Below are positions 44,835 to 54,070 of a stretch of DNA of 64,000 nt, one piece after another; position 1 is the stretch's first letter; every line of letters starts with the position of its first letter. Where the stretch lies: positions 434,001 to 498,000 of the forward strand of contig NZ_CP054010.1 of the NCBI RefSeq assembly GCF_013267595.1. The letters are read 5' to 3'. Below the pieces are notes generated by a model. The model had not been told where the DNA came from and did not search any database. It saw only the letters and a program-made list of their open reading frames with translations. The DNA comes from Prevotella melaninogenica (GTDB lineage: Bacteria; Bacteroidota; Bacteroidia; Bacteroidales; Bacteroidaceae). The position numbers and the translations under genes were made by a program.

Positions 44835-46151
44835 ATGAGTCTAAACCCTAAGAACCTAAAAGAGGAAAACAAGATGCTGCATAGTCCAGCAACATGGGTT
44901 CCTACACTTTATTTTGCCATGGGTATGCCCTTCGTCGTACTCAATATGGTTTGTACACTAATGTATAAAGGAATGGGAGTATCTGACAAGCAGATAGCCT
45001 TTTGGACCTCTCTCATCATGCTTCCTTGGACTTTGAAGCCTTTATGGAGTCCGTTCTTAGAGATTTATAAGACAAAGAAATTCTTTGTTGTATTGACACA
45101 GCTGCTTACAGGTGTGCTTTTTGCCTTAGTAGCCTTTGCCCTTCATCTTCCTTTCTTCTTCCCCGTCACAATAGCGATACTTGCTGTTATTGCGCTGAGT
45201 GGTGCTACGCATGATATAGCAGCAGACGGAACCTATATGTCTGTGCTCTCAAACGAAGAGCAAGCACGATGGATTGGTTGGCAAGGAGCATTCTATAACA
45301 TTGCAAAGATTGCTGCGACTGGAGGATTAGTCTACCTTGCAGGTACGTTTATTGAACATTTCGGCGTAACAAAGGCATGGATGTTTATCATGCTTATTAT
45401 CGCTACAATCATGTTAGTGATAGGCTGTTACCACATCATTATACTCCCAAATCCAAAGAAGACTACAACTGATTCTCCTAAAACATTAAAAGAATCGTTA
45501 GGTGAACTTGTTGAGGTATTTATCGACTTTTTCAAGAAGAAACACATAGTATATTATATCTTCTTCATCATCCTCTATCGCTTTGCTGAAGGGTTTGTAA
45601 TGAAGATTGTTCCTCTCTTCCTCAAGGCATCACGTGCCGACCAAGGTTTAGGATTGAGTGAACAAGAGATTGGACTTTGCTATGGTACCTTTGGTGCTGC
45701 AGCCTTTGTCATCGGTTCAATCCTTGCAGGCTATTACATTGCATGGAGAGGACTACAAAAGAGTCTCTTCTCACTTGCATTGGTATTCAATATCCCATTC
45801 ATAGCTTATACATTCTTAGCTATCTATCAGCCAGAGAGCCTTTGGTTGATTGGTGGTGCTATCGTAATGGAATACTTCGGCTATGGCTTCGGCTTTGTTG
45901 GACTCTCCCTCTTTATGATGCAACAGATTGCACCAGGTAAACACCAGATGGCACACTACGCTTTCGCAAGTGGTATCATGAACCTGGGTGTAATGTTACC
46001 CGGTATGTTGAGTGGTGTTTTCAGCGATTTCTTGGGGTATCGCCAGTTCTTTATCTTCGTATTGGTATGTACTATTCCAGCACTGTTGGTTACATGGTTT
46101 GTCCCATTCACCTATACAGATGATACGAAGACAGAAAAACTTGAAGCATAA
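44835..46151 (+). CDS. MFS transporter (AmpG/SLC45-like) of the amino-sugar operon
   Basis: A 438-residue permease with about 12 membrane helices. It starts with a charged tail, then ATWVPTLYFAMGMPFVVLNM. The loop after helix 5 (GATHDIAADGTYMSVLSNEEQARW) is characteristic of AmpG-like members. In this position, 54 bases before nagB and ahead of a sialidase gene, it probably imports a sugar freed from mucin, such as N-acetylglucosamine, a related disaccharide, or sialic acid. The substrate is inference from context only. Met14 (44874) is an alternative start. Confidence 0.8.
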   Translation: MSLNPKNLKEENKMLHSPATWVPTLYFAMGMPFVVLNMVCTLMYKGMGVSDKQIAFWTSLIMLPWTLKPLWSPFLEIYKTKKFFVVLTQLLTGVLFALVAFALHLPFFFPVTIAILAVIALSGATHDIAADGTYMSVLSNEEQARWIGWQGAFYNIAKIAATGGLVYLAGTFIEHFGVTKAWMFIMLIIATIMLVIGCYHIIILPNPKKTTTDSPKTLKESLGELVEVFIDFFKKKHIVYYIFFIILYRFAEGFVMKIVPLFLKASRADQGLGLSEQEIGLCYGTFGAAAFVIGSILAGYYIAWRGLQKSLFSLALVFNIPFIAYTFLAIYQPESLWLIGGAIVMEYFGYGFGFVGLSLFMMQQIAPGKHQMAHYAFASGIMNLGVMLPGMLSGVFSDFLGYRQFFIFVLVCTIPALLVTWFVPFTYTDDTKTEKLEA

Positions 46152-46205
46152 GAAAAGAATTTTATAACATAATAAACCAAAACATAATAATTAAAACCAA
46201 AGATT

Positions 46206-46994
46206 ATGAGATTAATCATAGAACCTAACTACGAAAAGTTGTCTAAATGGGCAGCAAACTACGTTATTGAGCGTATTAATGCTGCTAAGAATCAAGACAA
46301 GCCTTTTGTACTCGGTTTGCCAACTGGTTCTTCACCAGAGGGCATGTATGCTGAGTTGGTAAAGGCATATAAAGAAGGTAAGGTAAGCTTTAAGAATGTT
46401 GTTACATTCAACATGGATGAGTATGTTGGTTTGCCAGAGAGTCACCCACAGAGCTATCACAGCTTTATGGCTGAGAATCTCTTTAACCACATCGACTGCC
46501 CAAAGGAGAACATTCATATCTTGAATGGTAATGCAGAGAACCTCGAAGCTGAGTGCCAGCATTATGAGGAGATGATTCGTGAGGCAGGTGGTATCGACCT
46601 CTTCTTGGGTGGTATCGGCCCTGATGGTCACATTGCTTTCAACGAGCCAGGCTCATCTCTCCGTTCACGCACTCGTATCAAGACATTGACTTCAGATACA
46701 CGTATTGCAAACTCACGTTTCTTTGACAATGATCCTAACAAGGTTCCAGTACATGCACTGACAGTAGGTGTTGGTACAGTAATGGATGCAAAGGAAGTGT
46801 TGATTCTTGTAAATGGTCACAACAAGGCAGAAGCTTTGCGTGCTGTTGTTGAAGGTCCGCTCACACAGAAGTGGACTATCAGTGCTTTACAGATGCACGA
46901 GCATGGTATCATCGTTTGTGATGAAAGTGCAACAGACAAGCTAACAGTAGAAACATACAAATACTTTAAAGACATAGAAAAGGAGAACTTGTAA
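46206..46994 (+). CDS. nagB: Glucosamine-6-phosphate deaminase
   Basis: A 262-residue enzyme converting glucosamine-6-phosphate to fructose-6-phosphate and ammonia. The catalytic residues known from E. coli NagB (D72, D141, H143, E148) are all present one position earlier: D71 in FNMDEYVGL, and D140, H142, E147 in [17 protein letters not shown]. Length is normal. It links amino sugars freed by the surrounding enzymes to glycolysis. Its stop codon overlaps the next start codon by one base (TAATG). Confidence 0.97.
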   Translation: MRLIIEPNYEKLSKWAANYVIERINAAKNQDKPFVLGLPTGSSPEGMYAELVKAYKEGKVSFKNVVTFNMDEYVGLPESHPQSYHSFMAENLFNHIDCPKENIHILNGNAENLEAECQHYEEMIREAGGIDLFLGGIGPDGHIAFNEPGSSLRSRTRIKTLTSDTRIANSRFFDNDPNKVPVHALTVGVGTVMDAKEVLILVNGHNKAEALRAVVEGPLTQKWTISALQMHEHGIIVCDESATDKLTVETYKYFKDIEKENL

Positions 46995-48982
46995 TGAAAC
47001 TGAATTTAAGTTCACAGATTGTACTCAATCAAATACCTGAGGAGTTTTATCGTCCTGCAACAGCTATTGAACGCTCTGAGATAACACGTTTTGAGAAGGT
47101 TCCTACCGATATCTTCCCAACAATTGAAGAAGGAGCTATCGACATTGCCAACCACCTTGAGGCAGACATCAAGAAGAGAGAACAAGAAGGAAGAAAGTAT
47201 GTTATGGGCGTAGGCTCTGGTTCTTCCCTCACTCCTATCTTCCAGGAACTTATCAAGCGTCATCAAGCTGGTAAGTTGAGTTTCAAGAATGTTGTTGTAT
47301 TCAACGCATACGAGTATTTCCCACTGAGCGAGGAAAACGTAAATCGTGGTATCAATCAGCTCAAAGAGCGTTTCTTGAATCATATTGATATTGATGTAGA
47401 GAACATCTTTACGCCAGATGGTACTATTGCTCAGAATGATGTACAGGAGCATTGCCGTCAGTACGAGCAGCATATTAAGGAATTAGGTGGTCTTGATGTT
47501 ATCCTTTTAGGTATTGGCCGTATGGGTAATATCGCTACCAACGAGCCAGGTTCAAGCATTACCTCTGCTTCACGTCTTATCTTGATTGACGAGACATCAC
47601 GTGAGGAGATGAAGATGAGCTTCGGTTCTCAGGAGTCTGTTCCTCCATGTTCTATCACTATGGGTGTTAGCACAATCCTTTCTGCACGTAAGATATTCCT
47701 TACTGCATGGGGTGAAGAGAAGGCTAACATTATCAAGAAGACCGTTGAGGGTAAAGTAAGTGATGCTATTCCAGCATCTTTCTTGCAAACACATAACGAT
47801 GCGCATGTTGTTATTGACCTCTCTGCAGCCGCTAAGTTGACACGTATTCAGCATCCTTGGCTCGTTGCTTCATGCAAATGGACAGATAAGTTAGTACGCT
47901 CTGCACTTGTTTGGCTTTGCCAGATTACAGGTAAGCCACTTCTCAAGTTGACCAACAAGGACTACAATGAGAATGGTCTTAGCGAACTCCTTGCACTCTA
48001 TGGTTCTGCATACAATGCAAATATCAAGATCTTCAATGATCTCCAGCATACAATTACAGGTTGGCCAGGTGGTAAACCAGATGCTGACGACACCTATCGT
48101 CCAGAACGTGCTAATCCATTCCCAAAGAGAGTGATTGTATTCTCTCCACACCCTGACGATGATGTTATCTCAATGGGTGGTACACTTCGTCGTTTGGTAC
48201 AGCAGGGACATGACGTTCACGTAGCTTACGAGACATCAGGTAACATCGCTGTAGGTGATGAGGAAGTTGTACGTTTCATGCACTTCATCAACGGCTTTAA
48301 TCAGCTCTTTGCTAATGAGCAAGATGAGGTTATCAAGTCTAAGTACAAAGAGATTAAGGAGTTCTTGAAGAACAAGAAGGAAGGAGACATCGACTCACAG
48401 GATATCCGTACCATCAAGGGACTTATCCGTCGTGGCGAGGCACGTACTGCTTCAACCTTTAATCAGATTCCTCTCGACCATGTTCACTTCCTCGATCTTC
48501 CTTTCTATGAGTCTGGTAAGATTGAGAAGCTCCCAATGGGCGAAGCTGATGTGAACATTGTAAGAGAACTCATTACAAAGGTTAAGCCACATCAGATTTA
48601 TGTAGCTGGCGACTTGGCTGACCCACATGGTACTCACCGTAAGTGTACAGATGCTGTTTTGGCTGCTATCGACCTCGAGAAGGAAGCTAAGTCTGAATGG
48701 TTGAAGGATTGTCGCGTATGGATGTATCGTGGTGCTTGGGCAGAATGGGAAATTGAGAACATCGAAATGTGTGTTCCTATCAGTCCTGAAGAGCTACGTG
48801 CAAAGCGTAACTCTATCCTCAAACACCAGAGTCAGATGGAAAGTGCTCCATTCCTTGGCAACGACGAACGTCTTTTCTGGCAGCGTTCAGAAGACCGCAA
48901 TCGTGGTACTGCTAAGCTTTATGATGACTTAGGTTTGGCTTGCTACGAGGCAATGGAAGCATTTGTTGAATACAAGTTTTAG
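46994..48982 (+). CDS. Degenerate NagB-like domain fused to a PIG-L/LmbE deacetylase
   Basis: A 662-residue fusion. Residues about 1-300 align with NagB, but the active site is lost: the position of D72 is Y106 (FNAYEYFPL), D141 is M177 and H143 is N179 (GIGRMGNIATNEPGSS). Only the glutamate, E184, remains. Residues from about 378 form a PIG-L/LmbE zinc deacetylase, with FSPHPDDDV (H386, D388, D389) and the later DPHGTHR supplying the third ligand. The deacetylase probably acts on an N-acetylated sugar, with the NagB-like part as a binding or regulatory domain. Similar fusions occur in Bacteroidales, often annotated simply as deaminase. Overlaps nagB by one base. Confidence 0.88.
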   Translation: MKLNLSSQIVLNQIPEEFYRPATAIERSEITRFEKVPTDIFPTIEEGAIDIANHLEADIKKREQEGRKYVMGVGSGSSLTPIFQELIKRHQAGKLSFKNVVVFNAYEYFPLSEENVNRGINQLKERFLNHIDIDVENIFTPDGTIAQNDVQEHCRQYEQHIKELGGLDVILLGIGRMGNIATNEPGSSITSASRLILIDETSREEMKMSFGSQESVPPCSITMGVSTILSARKIFLTAWGEEKANIIKKTVEGKVSDAIPASFLQTHNDAHVVIDLSAAAKLTRIQHPWLVASCKWTDKLVRSALVWLCQITGKPLLKLTNKDYNENGLSELLALYGSAYNANIKIFNDLQHTITGWPGGKPDADDTYRPERANPFPKRVIVFSPHPDDDVISMGGTLRRLVQQGHDVHVAYETSGNIAVGDEEVVRFMHFINGFNQLFANEQDEVIKSKYKEIKEFLKNKKEGDIDSQDIRTIKGLIRRGEARTASTFNQIPLDHVHFLDLPFYESGKIEKLPMGEADVNIVRELITKVKPHQIYVAGDLADPHGTHRKCTDAVLAAIDLEKEAKSEWLKDCRVWMYRGAWAEWEIENIEMCVPISPEELRAKRNSILKHQSQMESAPFLGNDERLFWQRSEDRNRGTAKLYDDLGLACYEAMEAFVEYKF

Positions 48983-49006
48983 TACTTATAAGACAAACAA
49001 GAATTA

Positions 49007-51883
49007 ATGTATAAGAAGATCTTATTAACTGTTTCCCTCTGCGCCTCACTCTTACAGGTAGGTGCAATGGGAACAGAGAAGAGCAATAATATCAAGAACG
49101 ATGATGGTTTTACCACCATCGTTTTTGATAGAGCAAACAGCCCTGTTCCTTATCGTATCCCAGCTATTACCGAGACACGTAAGGGAACACTGTTAGCAGC
49201 TTGCGACTTCCGCCTTAGTCATACCGACGTGGGATGGAACAACAGAAATGGTTTGTGGCAGATTAACATTGTTATGCGAACGAGTAAGGACTTTGGTAAG
49301 ACTTGGTCTGATACTGTTTGCGTAGCACGCGGTAACGAACATGCAGCTGACCCAATTCGTACTGCTTTCGGTGACCCAAGTATCATTGCTGACCGCACGT
49401 CAGATAATGTATTACTTCACTGTGTAGCAGGTAAGAGTGCTTATCAGACTGCAACCCGTCAGAACCCACAGCACGCTTACTTCTTCCACAGTACTGATGG
49501 TGGTAAGACATGGGACAATGGAACAGACCTTACCGAGATGATTCACGGTCTATACGATGGAAAGCTGCCTAATGGTGGCAACCCAGATGGTATTTTCCTC
49601 ACATCAGGTAAGATTATGCAGAGCCGTTACATCCGTAATGGCAAGTTCTATCGCCTTTACATCGCACATCCTATCCGTCAGAAAGGCGTTGACCGTTGCG
49701 GTACCTTTGTTATCTATTCTGACGACTTCGGTCGCACATGGCATGTCTTAGGTACTCCTTCAAAGGCTCCTTCTATTGCTCAGGACGAGTCAAAGGTTGA
49801 GGAGATGCCTGATGGTAGCGTATTACTGAGCTGCCGTGACGTTTACGGAGGCAGACGCTTTAATATCTTTACTTACAAAGATGCAGCGAAAGCTACAGGT
49901 AGCTGGGGCGAAGAGGTTATGCCACAGAATATGACTGGCAAGCAGGTAAATGCCTGCAACGGTGGTATTCTGATTGTTCCTGCAAAGCGAATTGCTGACG
50001 GCAAGAAGCTTTTTGTAGCCCTTCAGTCAGTACCACTCAGCGCACGTCGCGACAGTGTAGGTTTCTTCTATAAGGAGTTAGCAGCTTACGCTGACTATTC
50101 TACAGCAAAGGCATTGGGTAGCAACTGGAAGAAAGGTCTGCGTGTAACAGACGAGTCTTCATGCTATTCAACAATGGTACTTATGAAGAACCAGCGTATC
50201 GGCTTCCTCTATGAGGTTCGCGGACAGAATGACGGCTATGACATTGAGTTCAAGAGTCTGTCATTGAAGGCGATTACTAATGGAGAATATGACATTCTTC
50301 CTTACGTTGATCGTTCTAAGTACGTGGTTGATGCAGCTAAGGCACATCAGACCAAAGCACCACTTGCTGTAAAAAAAAAAGCAAGTGAAAAGAAAGAAAT
50401 AACAGCCTGGAAAGGCGAACGTATCGGACTTGAGTTCCCATTGCCAGAAGTGGTAAAGGGCAACTTGAAATTAACTATGAGCTGTAGCAATCGACTCCTG
50501 TCGACTGCTACAGCTCATTTTCTTTCTGCCGTTATCACCGATGACTTCCAAAACTGTGGTAATCATCCCGACTCCTTACAGACATGGCTCATGCCCGACA
50601 TCATTGGCGATGATAGCATAAAGGCTGATGATTCTATGTATGGCAAGTCTGCATGGTGCACAATTGAGATTCCTCAAAACATTAAGGCAGGTAGCTACAA
50701 ATTAAACTTACTGCTACAACAAGACGGTAAGATAGTCAGCACCATCCCATTCACAATAAAAGTGCTTAATCGCAAGCTCACCCTCTCTGACAACTTCCAT
50801 CTCAACTTCTGGCAACAACCCTACGCTGTTAGTAGATATTATGGTGTAGCTCCTTGGAGTCAAGCACACCTTGACATCCTCCGGCCATACATGCAGTTGC
50901 TTGCACGTGCAGGACAACACAATGCATCAGCCATTCTCTTCTACGAACCTTGGGGCGTACAGAGCAATGACAAGTTCGATGCGATGATTGAAACGACACG
51001 AAAGGCAGACGGAACATGGTCGTATGATTATACTGCCTTCGACCGTTGGATTTCATTCCTCGACTCTTGTGGAATCAATGGAGATATCAATTGTTTTTCA
51101 ATGGTGCCTTGGGACATGACTTTCACCTATTATGATGAAGCCTCGAAAAGCTATAAGGAACTTAAAACGACAACTAATAGCAAAGAGTACAGCGACTTAT
51201 GGATTCCATTCTTACGTTCCTTTGCTGCCCACCAGAAGGAGAAAGGTTGGTTTGACAGAACAGTCATAGCAATGGACGAACGCGCCCTCGATGCTATGCA
51301 AGACGCCTACCAAATTGCGCAGGAGGCAGCACCGGGTATCAAGATGTCATTAGCAGGAAACTACCACAAAGAACTTGTCGATAAAATCTATGACTATTGC
51401 ATTGCTTGGAAGCAACAATTCACACAAGAAGACCTTGCTTTGAGAAAATCAAAAGGTTGGATTAGCACCTCCTATACCGCCTGTCCCAATGCCATGCCAA
51501 ATGTTGGCAGCAACAACGAGCCGATAGAAGCAACCTACCTCCCACTCTATTGTATTGCTAATGGCTTCAATGGTTTCCTCCGCTGGGCATGGATGAACTG
51601 GACTGATAACCCAATGTATGACAGTCGCTTTAAGTTGTTCACACCGGGAGACACCTACATCGTATATCCAGGAATGCACTCAAGCCGCCGGTTTGAACAT
51701 ATAATAAGAGGTGTACAAAACGTTACAAAGATTGAGATATTACGCAAGGAGTACAAGCAAAAAAGAAATCAGAAAGCTTTACAGATGTTAGAAGACGCTC
51801 TCTCTCAGTTCAAAAATCCAACACCAAACGAGGCTGAATTGAAATCAAGCATAAATAAGATTGAGTTACTGCTCAACAAATAA
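49007..51883 (+). CDS. Exported exo-sialidase fused to a GH123-like domain
   Basis: A 958-residue exported protein. After the signal peptide (MYKKILLTVSLCASLLQVGA) residues about 35-445 are a GH33-type sialidase: YRIP at 49-52 with the substrate arginine R50, and Asp boxes SKDFGKTW, STDGGKTW and SDDFGRTW. Residues from about 465 resemble GH123/DUF4091 enzymes: a beta domain (AWKGERIGLEFPL), then a barrel with an Asp-Glu pair D757-E758 (IAMDERALDA), as expected for beta-N-acetylgalactosaminidases acting by substrate assistance. Together the halves could remove sialic acid and GalNAc from mucin. A ten-A run (50371-50380) sits exactly at the junction. It follows the deacetylase by 24 bases. The second half is assigned with less confidence. 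Confidence 0.87.
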   Translation: MYKKILLTVSLCASLLQVGAMGTEKSNNIKNDDGFTTIVFDRANSPVPYRIPAITETRKGTLLAACDFRLSHTDVGWNNRNGLWQINIVMRTSKDFGKTWSDTVCVARGNEHAADPIRTAFGDPSIIADRTSDNVLLHCVAGKSAYQTATRQNPQHAYFFHSTDGGKTWDNGTDLTEMIHGLYDGKLPNGGNPDGIFLTSGKIMQSRYIRNGKFYRLYIAHPIRQKGVDRCGTFVIYSDDFGRTWHVLGTPSKAPSIAQDESKVEEMPDGSVLLSCRDVYGGRRFNIFTYKDAAKATGSWGEEVMPQNMTGKQVNACNGGILIVPAKRIADGKKLFVALQSVPLSARRDSVGFFYKELAAYADYSTAKALGSNWKKGLRVTDESSCYSTMVLMKNQRIGFLYEVRGQNDGYDIEFKSLSLKAITNGEYDILPYVDRSKYVVDAAKAHQTKAPLAVKKKASEKKEITAWKGERIGLEFPLPEVVKGNLKLTMSCSNRLLSTATAHFLSAVITDDFQNCGNHPDSLQTWLMPDIIGDDSIKADDSMYGKSAWCTIEIPQNIKAGSYKLNLLLQQDGKIVSTIPFTIKVLNRKLTLSDNFHLNFWQQPYAVSRYYGVAPWSQAHLDILRPYMQLLARAGQHNASAILFYEPWGVQSNDKFDAMIETTRKADGTWSYDYTAFDRWISFLDSCGINGDINCFSMVPWDMTFTYYDEASKSYKELKTTTNSKEYSDLWIPFLRSFAAHQKEKGWFDRTVIAMDERALDAMQDAYQIAQEAAPGIKMSLAGNYHKELVDKIYDYCIAWKQQFTQEDLALRKSKGWISTSYTACPNAMPNVGSNNEPIEATYLPLYCIANGFNGFLRWAWMNWTDNPMYDSRFKLFTPGDTYIVYPGMHSSRRFEHIIRGVQNVTKIEILRKEYKQKRNQKALQMLEDALSQFKNPTPNEAELKSSINKIELLLNK
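50371..50380 (+). repeat. Ten-adenine run at the sialidase/GH123 junction
   Basis: Codons GTA AAA AAA AAA GCA encode V455-K-K-K-A. Losing one A leads to TAA within ten codons. Gaining one leads to TGA within seven. Either change would leave a sialidase-only product. Confidence 0.9.
50477..50518 (+). repeat. Strong intragenic inverted repeat
   Basis: Arms 50477-50494 and 50501-50518 pair at 17 of 18 positions around the loop CTCCTG. It lies inside the second domain, about 100 bases after the ten-A run, and is followed by TTTCTTT. The translated segment is SCSNRLLSTATAHF. Confidence 0.9.
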
Positions 51884-52261
51884 ACATTATAGGGAAAGGT
51901 CTTTCAAAACCCGAAGTGATTAAGCCAAAACAAATTAAGGAGGTATTACACAATACTACTATTATATTACGATGAAATTCTTTTCCTGTCATTTATAACA
52001 ACTCAAGTAAGCCGATTATAAATTTACAAATTTACAGCATACATGAGATGATAAAAAAGACAGGAAACGCATTTTTAATGGAATTACCCTATCATCGTCA
52101 TATTGAGAAACTGAATTAGAATTATTCACAAATGGTTATATCCTACACAATAAAAGAAAAAATATTCCTTTCAATCTAATAAATAACATCAAATGGACAA
52201 AAAGAGAGAGCATCTTACAACAAAAAAAACTATTTAAATTGCTCATATGTAGGAACTTTTA
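51884..52261. other. Intergenic region after the amino-sugar operon
   Basis: AT-rich with no recognised gene. TTTCCTGTC (near 51980) and GACAGGAAA (near 52058) are complementary but 80 bases apart. I see no clear terminator directly after the sialidase gene. Confidence 0.4.
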
Positions 52262-52269
52262 TATCTTTG
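52262..52269 (+). promoter_or_regulatory. -7 box of the two-gene membrane operon
   Basis: TATCTTTG matches the consensus. It predicts a leader of about 22 bases before 52298. Confidence 0.6.
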
Positions 52270-52297
52270 TAGCAAATAAACAACTTATAAAAATCAA

Positions 52298-52822
52298 ATG
52301 GAAGACAAATTAGTTTCTAAACACATATTGGATGCAAGCCAATATGAAGGGAAAGGAAAATGGAAAGGAGTTATACAAGGATGGGTTGTATTCCTAATTA
52401 TTTATGGCATTACACGCATACCAAACGTACAGCAAGCTATGTTAGACTTTGCTAATTCGATGAAAGGCGTAGCTTGGCTCTCATCTGGAGTAAACTTTAT
52501 TATTCATGGTCTCTGGATAATTGCAATTCTTTTAGTAATAGGAACGCTGATAAAATGGAAAGAGAAACAGCCCTTCATGGAGTTACAAATCTATGAGGAT
52601 GGAATCGGCTTTGTAACAATGTTTGGTAAATTGGAACGTGTAGAGCACAATAAAGTTTATTTCCACTACGGGAAATATCAAAAAAGCATTTTCATAGATT
52701 GTGCCGTATTGGGTATATCAGCCCATAACATTCCATGGGAGTACTTCTCACAGGCTGACGTTCTACACAAGAATCTTGAACGCTATGCGAACTGGGATAT
52801 GCATAAGTATCAAAAGAATTAA
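52298..52822 (+). CDS. Membrane protein of unknown function
   Basis: A 174-residue protein with two hydrophobic helices (about 27-44, VIQGWVVFLIIYGI, and 66-86, FIIHGLWIIAILLVIGTLI) and a C-terminal cytoplasmic-looking domain of about 85 residues (ELQIYEDGIGFVTMFGKLERVEHNKVYF). I recognise no family. The C-terminal part reads like a small beta domain of the PH-like type, as in many membrane proteins of unknown role, but this is only an impression. It is followed 21 bases later by another small membrane protein gene, so the two are probably co-transcribed. Confidence 0.65.
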   Translation: MEDKLVSKHILDASQYEGKGKWKGVIQGWVVFLIIYGITRIPNVQQAMLDFANSMKGVAWLSSGVNFIIHGLWIIAILLVIGTLIKWKEKQPFMELQIYEDGIGFVTMFGKLERVEHNKVYFHYGKYQKSIFIDCAVLGISAHNIPWEYFSQADVLHKNLERYANWDMHKYQKN

Positions 52823-52843
52823 CCTACATTTCAACATTCACAA

Positions 52844-53176
52844 ATGGAGATAAACACATATTACATAATGGCTGCACTTGTTATCTTGTGCGGAATCATA
52901 GCAATAGTCATAGGGGTATGGTACAATATCAACTACGGAAAGTTTACACCAAAGATTGAGATCTTTTCAGATGGAACTGGTCGTATGCTTTTCCTTGGTG
53001 TCTCTGAACGCTGCAAGAAGCAGATGGTTCGTTTCAACGCAGAGTATCAAGTTGGACAAATCATCAATTATCAAGGACAGAAATATGTCATAGAAGAAAT
53101 CAAGCCTATTACTACAATAGACGTCAAATATCTTGGTCCACGCCATGGTCTTGCTGCGTACTTGAAAAGAGCATAA
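52844..53176 (+). CDS. Small membrane-anchored protein of unknown function
   Basis: A 110-residue protein with one N-terminal membrane helix (about 8-28, MAALVILCGIIAIVIGVWY) and a short beta-rich domain ending GPRHGLAAYLKRA. The segment YQVGQIINYQGQKYVIEEIKPI suggests a small barrel. No catalytic motif and no family recognised. It is second in an operon with the preceding gene and is followed by a strong terminator, which supports both as real genes. Confidence 0.65.
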   Translation: MEINTYYIMAALVILCGIIAIVIGVWYNINYGKFTPKIEIFSDGTGRMLFLGVSERCKKQMVRFNAEYQVGQIINYQGQKYVIEEIKPITTIDVKYLGPRHGLAAYLKRA

Positions 53177-53190
53177 CCCTTAACAAGTAA

Positions 53191-53240
53191 AAATCGAGTA
53201 GAAAGAAAACTAAACCTTTCCTTTCTACTCGATTATTATT
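53191..53240 (+). terminator. Terminator of the two-gene membrane operon
   Basis: AATCGAGTAGAAAG (53192-53205) pairs perfectly with CTTTCTACTCGATT (53221-53234), followed by ATTATTTTT. It lies 15 bases after the stop codon. Confidence 0.9.
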
Positions 53241-53364
53241 TTTAATCTACACGTTTATAGTTCTTTTATTGGGTCTTCAGGATTTTGGAGTGATAAGGTT
53301 TGTCACTTAAGGTTAGGTTTCTTACAAAATGTCACACAGAGAAAAGGAGAAGACGGAGAATTAT

Positions 53365-53565
53365 TTAACCCCAATCGGTCATTAGACCACAATATGTATA
53401 ATTCTTATTACTATGGTATTGTTTCCTAACATCTTTTTTTTCTTATCGGTATCTTGTATGTCTTTGTAACTTGACGTAGCCCACTACGTCTGCATTACAA
53501 AGTCAAACAATCTGCTCGATAATAAAACAAAATATGTTTAGCCTCTAATGACCGATTTGGGTTAA
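53365..53565. repeat. Long inverted-repeat (MITE-like) element
   Basis: Outer arms 53365-53386 and 53544-53565 pair at 21 of 22 positions. In the centre GACGTAG (53473-53479) pairs with CTACGTC (53484-53490), and the pairing continues imperfectly through CTTTGTAA / TTACAAAG. The 201-bp unit has no coding capacity. Confidence 0.75.
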
Positions 53566-53570
53566 AAAAA

Positions 53571-53770
53571 GCAATGGAAGTCACGGAGGTACCGTCGGTG
53601 CATAGAGCAACGGAGCCTATTTATCAATGCTATTAGCAATTTATATACAAAGCGTTTACCTCAAAATAGTTATCAAGAATCTGTACGCTACACCTCCGTA
53701 GCTCTTTGTGCCGTCGGCACCTCCGTAACATTGCGTTTACCTCCGTCCCCTCCGTGACTCCGTGTGCCTA
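53571..53770. repeat. Imperfect inverted repeat rich in CTCCGT motifs
   Basis: Arms 53581-53615 and 53694-53728 are complementary at 28 of 35 positions. Further CTCCGT copies extend the right side. It directly follows the previous element. This local GC-rich stretch contrasts with the AT-rich surroundings. Confidence 0.65.
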
Positions 53771-53869
53771 TGATATAAGACTTTTAGTTTATCACTCCAT
53801 ATTTCGAAAGAGCTCTTTTATTTGTAAACAAAAAATCATCATAATAAAATAAAGAGATGATTAATTGGA

Positions 53870-54070
53870 TTCGAAAAGACGCCCAATTGGCTTGCAAAAG
53901 ATGCCCTTTTAAGGTCTTACTAACGCCCTTTTGAAGTCCAATTAAGCACCTTTACAAATACACTCTTATAACTATCTGACTATATGATGATTACAAGAGT
54001 GACTAAAACTGTCATTTTGAGTATAAGAACAGCATCTCAAAGCGCAGATTTTTGTAAACAAATTTCCGCC
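53870..54070 (+). repeat. Family A 22-bp-periodic intergenic repeat, copy A5
   Basis: TTT(T) blocks begin at 53907, 53929 and 53951, 22 bp apart. The tail has TTATAACTATCTGA, GATTACAA and TTTTTGTAAACAAATTT in the order of the other copies. It lies beyond the 3' end of susD. Confidence 0.85.

Noticed and set aside
49007-51883. Sialidase gene and second gene joined by a sequencing error
   Set aside because: The second half has no start codon with a signal peptide of its own, and the frame as given is open across the A10 run. The possibility stays open only as slippage.
53365-53565. Structured noncoding RNA gene
   Set aside because: The folding comes from terminal inverted repeats, as expected for a MITE. 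No promoter box or known RNA motif was seen.
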